In this document: piece by piece, positions 62,951 to 64,000 of the stretch
How the letters are laid out: each line of letters opens with the position of its first letter
How positions within the stretch are numbered: position 1 is the first letter of the stretch
Source of the DNA: Photobacterium lipolyticum
Lineage (GTDB): Bacteria > Pseudomonadota > Gammaproteobacteria > Enterobacterales > Vibrionaceae
DNA: 64,000 nt
Direction of reading: 5' to 3'
Assembly (NCBI RefSeq): GCF_003026475.1
Contig: NZ_PYMC01000008.1
Location: 62,001 to 126,000, forward strand
The notes under the pieces: model-generated
What the model was told of the DNA's origin: nothing
The model's database searches: none
Seen by the model: the letters and a program-made list of their open reading frames with translations, nothing else
Translations under genes and position numbers: made by a program

Positions 62951-63334
<384 letters not shown>

Positions 63335-63392
63335 GCATTGTTCTTAAGTAATGGAATAAATACCAATCTAGTGGTTATAGAGGAAGACGACA

Positions 63393-64000
63393 ATGGAACT
63401 AACAACGACGGTAACAGAGCTGCGTTATGCGCTCGATACATTCTTTTTCTTGATGTCAGGGGCGCTGGTTATGTGGATGGCGGCCGGATTTGCCATGCTC
63501 GAAGCGGGTTTGGTGCGATCTAAGAATACGACTGAAATTCTGACTAAAAACTTTTGCCTGTATGCGATCGCCTGCACCATGTACTTGATTGTCGGCTATA
63601 ACATCATGTACCTCGAGAACGGGGAAGGCGGCTGGTTACCCTCCATTGGAGCCTTAATTGGTAGCCAGGCGGAAGGCGCAGATCACTCGCTGGAATCTGA
63701 TTTCTTCTTCCAGGTGGTCTTTGTTGCAACTGCGATGTCCGTGGTATCCGGTGCCGTTGCTGAACGAATGAAATTATGGTCGTTCCTTCTTTTCGCTGTC
63801 ATTTTTACGGCTTTTATCTACCCAATGGAAGGTTACTGGACCTGGGGCGGCGGCTTTCTGTCTGAAGCGGGTTTCAGCGACTTTGCCGGCTCAGGTATCG
63901 TCCACATGGCAGGTGCCGCAGCCGCTTTAGCGGGGGTACTGCTGCTGGGTGCTCGTAAAGGTAAATATGGCAAGAACGGTGCAGTTCACCCGATCCCTGG
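63393..64000 (+). CDS. amtB: Ammonium transporter AmtB (5' part)
   Basis: First 202 codons of an Amt/MEP/Rh channel, cut by the window end. Membrane segments from residue 16 on; MWMAAGFAMLEAGLVRSKNT motif, Phe gate region, and the first pore His at about 171 (GIVHMAGAAAALAG). It lacks the cleaved signal peptide of E. coli AmtB, so it belongs to a different Amt subgroup. GAGGA SD. The 58-bp glnK-amtB gap includes ATACCAATC, like one arm of the degQ palindrome. Confidence 0.95.
   Translation, partial: MELTTTVTELRYALDTFFFLMSGALVMWMAAGFAMLEAGLVRSKNTTEILTKNFCLYAIACTMYLIVGYNIMYLENGEGGWLPSIGALIGSQAEGADHSLESDFFFQVVFVATAMSVVSGAVAERMKLWSFLLFAVIFTAFIYPMEGYWTWGGGFLSEAGFSDFAGSGIVHMAGAAAALAGVLLLGARKGKYGKNGAVHPIP

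Overview
The window is a continuous stretch of bacterial core chromosome. Protein sequences and gene order point to a gammaproteobacterium of the family Vibrionaceae. Supporting signs are a bc1 complex next to sspAB, a dciA helicase loader beside secA, no ddlB in the division cluster, and a pilABCD-coaE-zapD-yacG run behind nadC. The intergenic DNA, rich in short repeats, makes me favour Photobacterium or a close relative, but the genus is inference. I found no prophage, integrase, transposase, CRISPR array, tRNA or rRNA operon.

Layout. 1-7.3 kb: ibaG-murA, the convergent periplasmic proteases degS and degQ, the division factors zapG and zapE (divergent), and rplM-rpsI. 7.3-11.5 kb: petABC (cytochrome bc1) and sspA-sspB. 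11.5-15.8 kb: the leftward group lpoA-yraN-diaA-dolP, divergent from rsmI. 16.07-16.45 kb: rnpB, the RNA of RNase P. 16.6-33.7 kb: the complete dcw cluster (rsmH, ftsL, ftsI, murE, murF, mraY, murD, ftsW, murG, murC, ftsQ, ftsA, ftsZ, then lpxC), lacking mraZ at its head and ddlB before ftsQ. 33.8-38 kb: dciA, secA, mutT. 38-45.5 kb (leftward): nadC, pilA-pilB-pilC-pilD, coaE, zapD, yacG. 45.9-53.6 kb: ampD, pdhR, aceE, aceF, lpdA. 53.7-64 kb: a chemoreceptor, a patatin/beta-barrel protein, acnB, glycerate kinase, yacL, glnK and the start of amtB, which runs off the end.

The genes fit a few linked tasks: making peptidoglycan precursors (murA to murC), polymerising them at the septum (FtsW/I/L/Q/A/Z with ZapD, ZapE and ZapG), lipid A commitment (lpxC), export (secA, type IV pili), envelope stress proteolysis (DegS/DegQ), and central carbon and respiratory metabolism (PDH, aconitase, bc1).

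The novelty lies between the genes. First, at least ten intergenic places carry degenerate tandem heptamers (TCTCGAA, TCTCGTA, CTCGAAA, CCTAGAA and similar). Three are combined with a recurring composite unit of about 100-130 bp. Second, degQ is preceded by a 107-bp element with perfect 13-bp terminal inverted repeats whose proximal arm contains the Shine-Dalgarno and ends at the start codon. This makes it a candidate SD-sequestering leader, and it also holds a sigmaE-like promoter. Third, glycerate kinase carries an 18-bp in-frame tandem duplication. All coding genes otherwise look intact.
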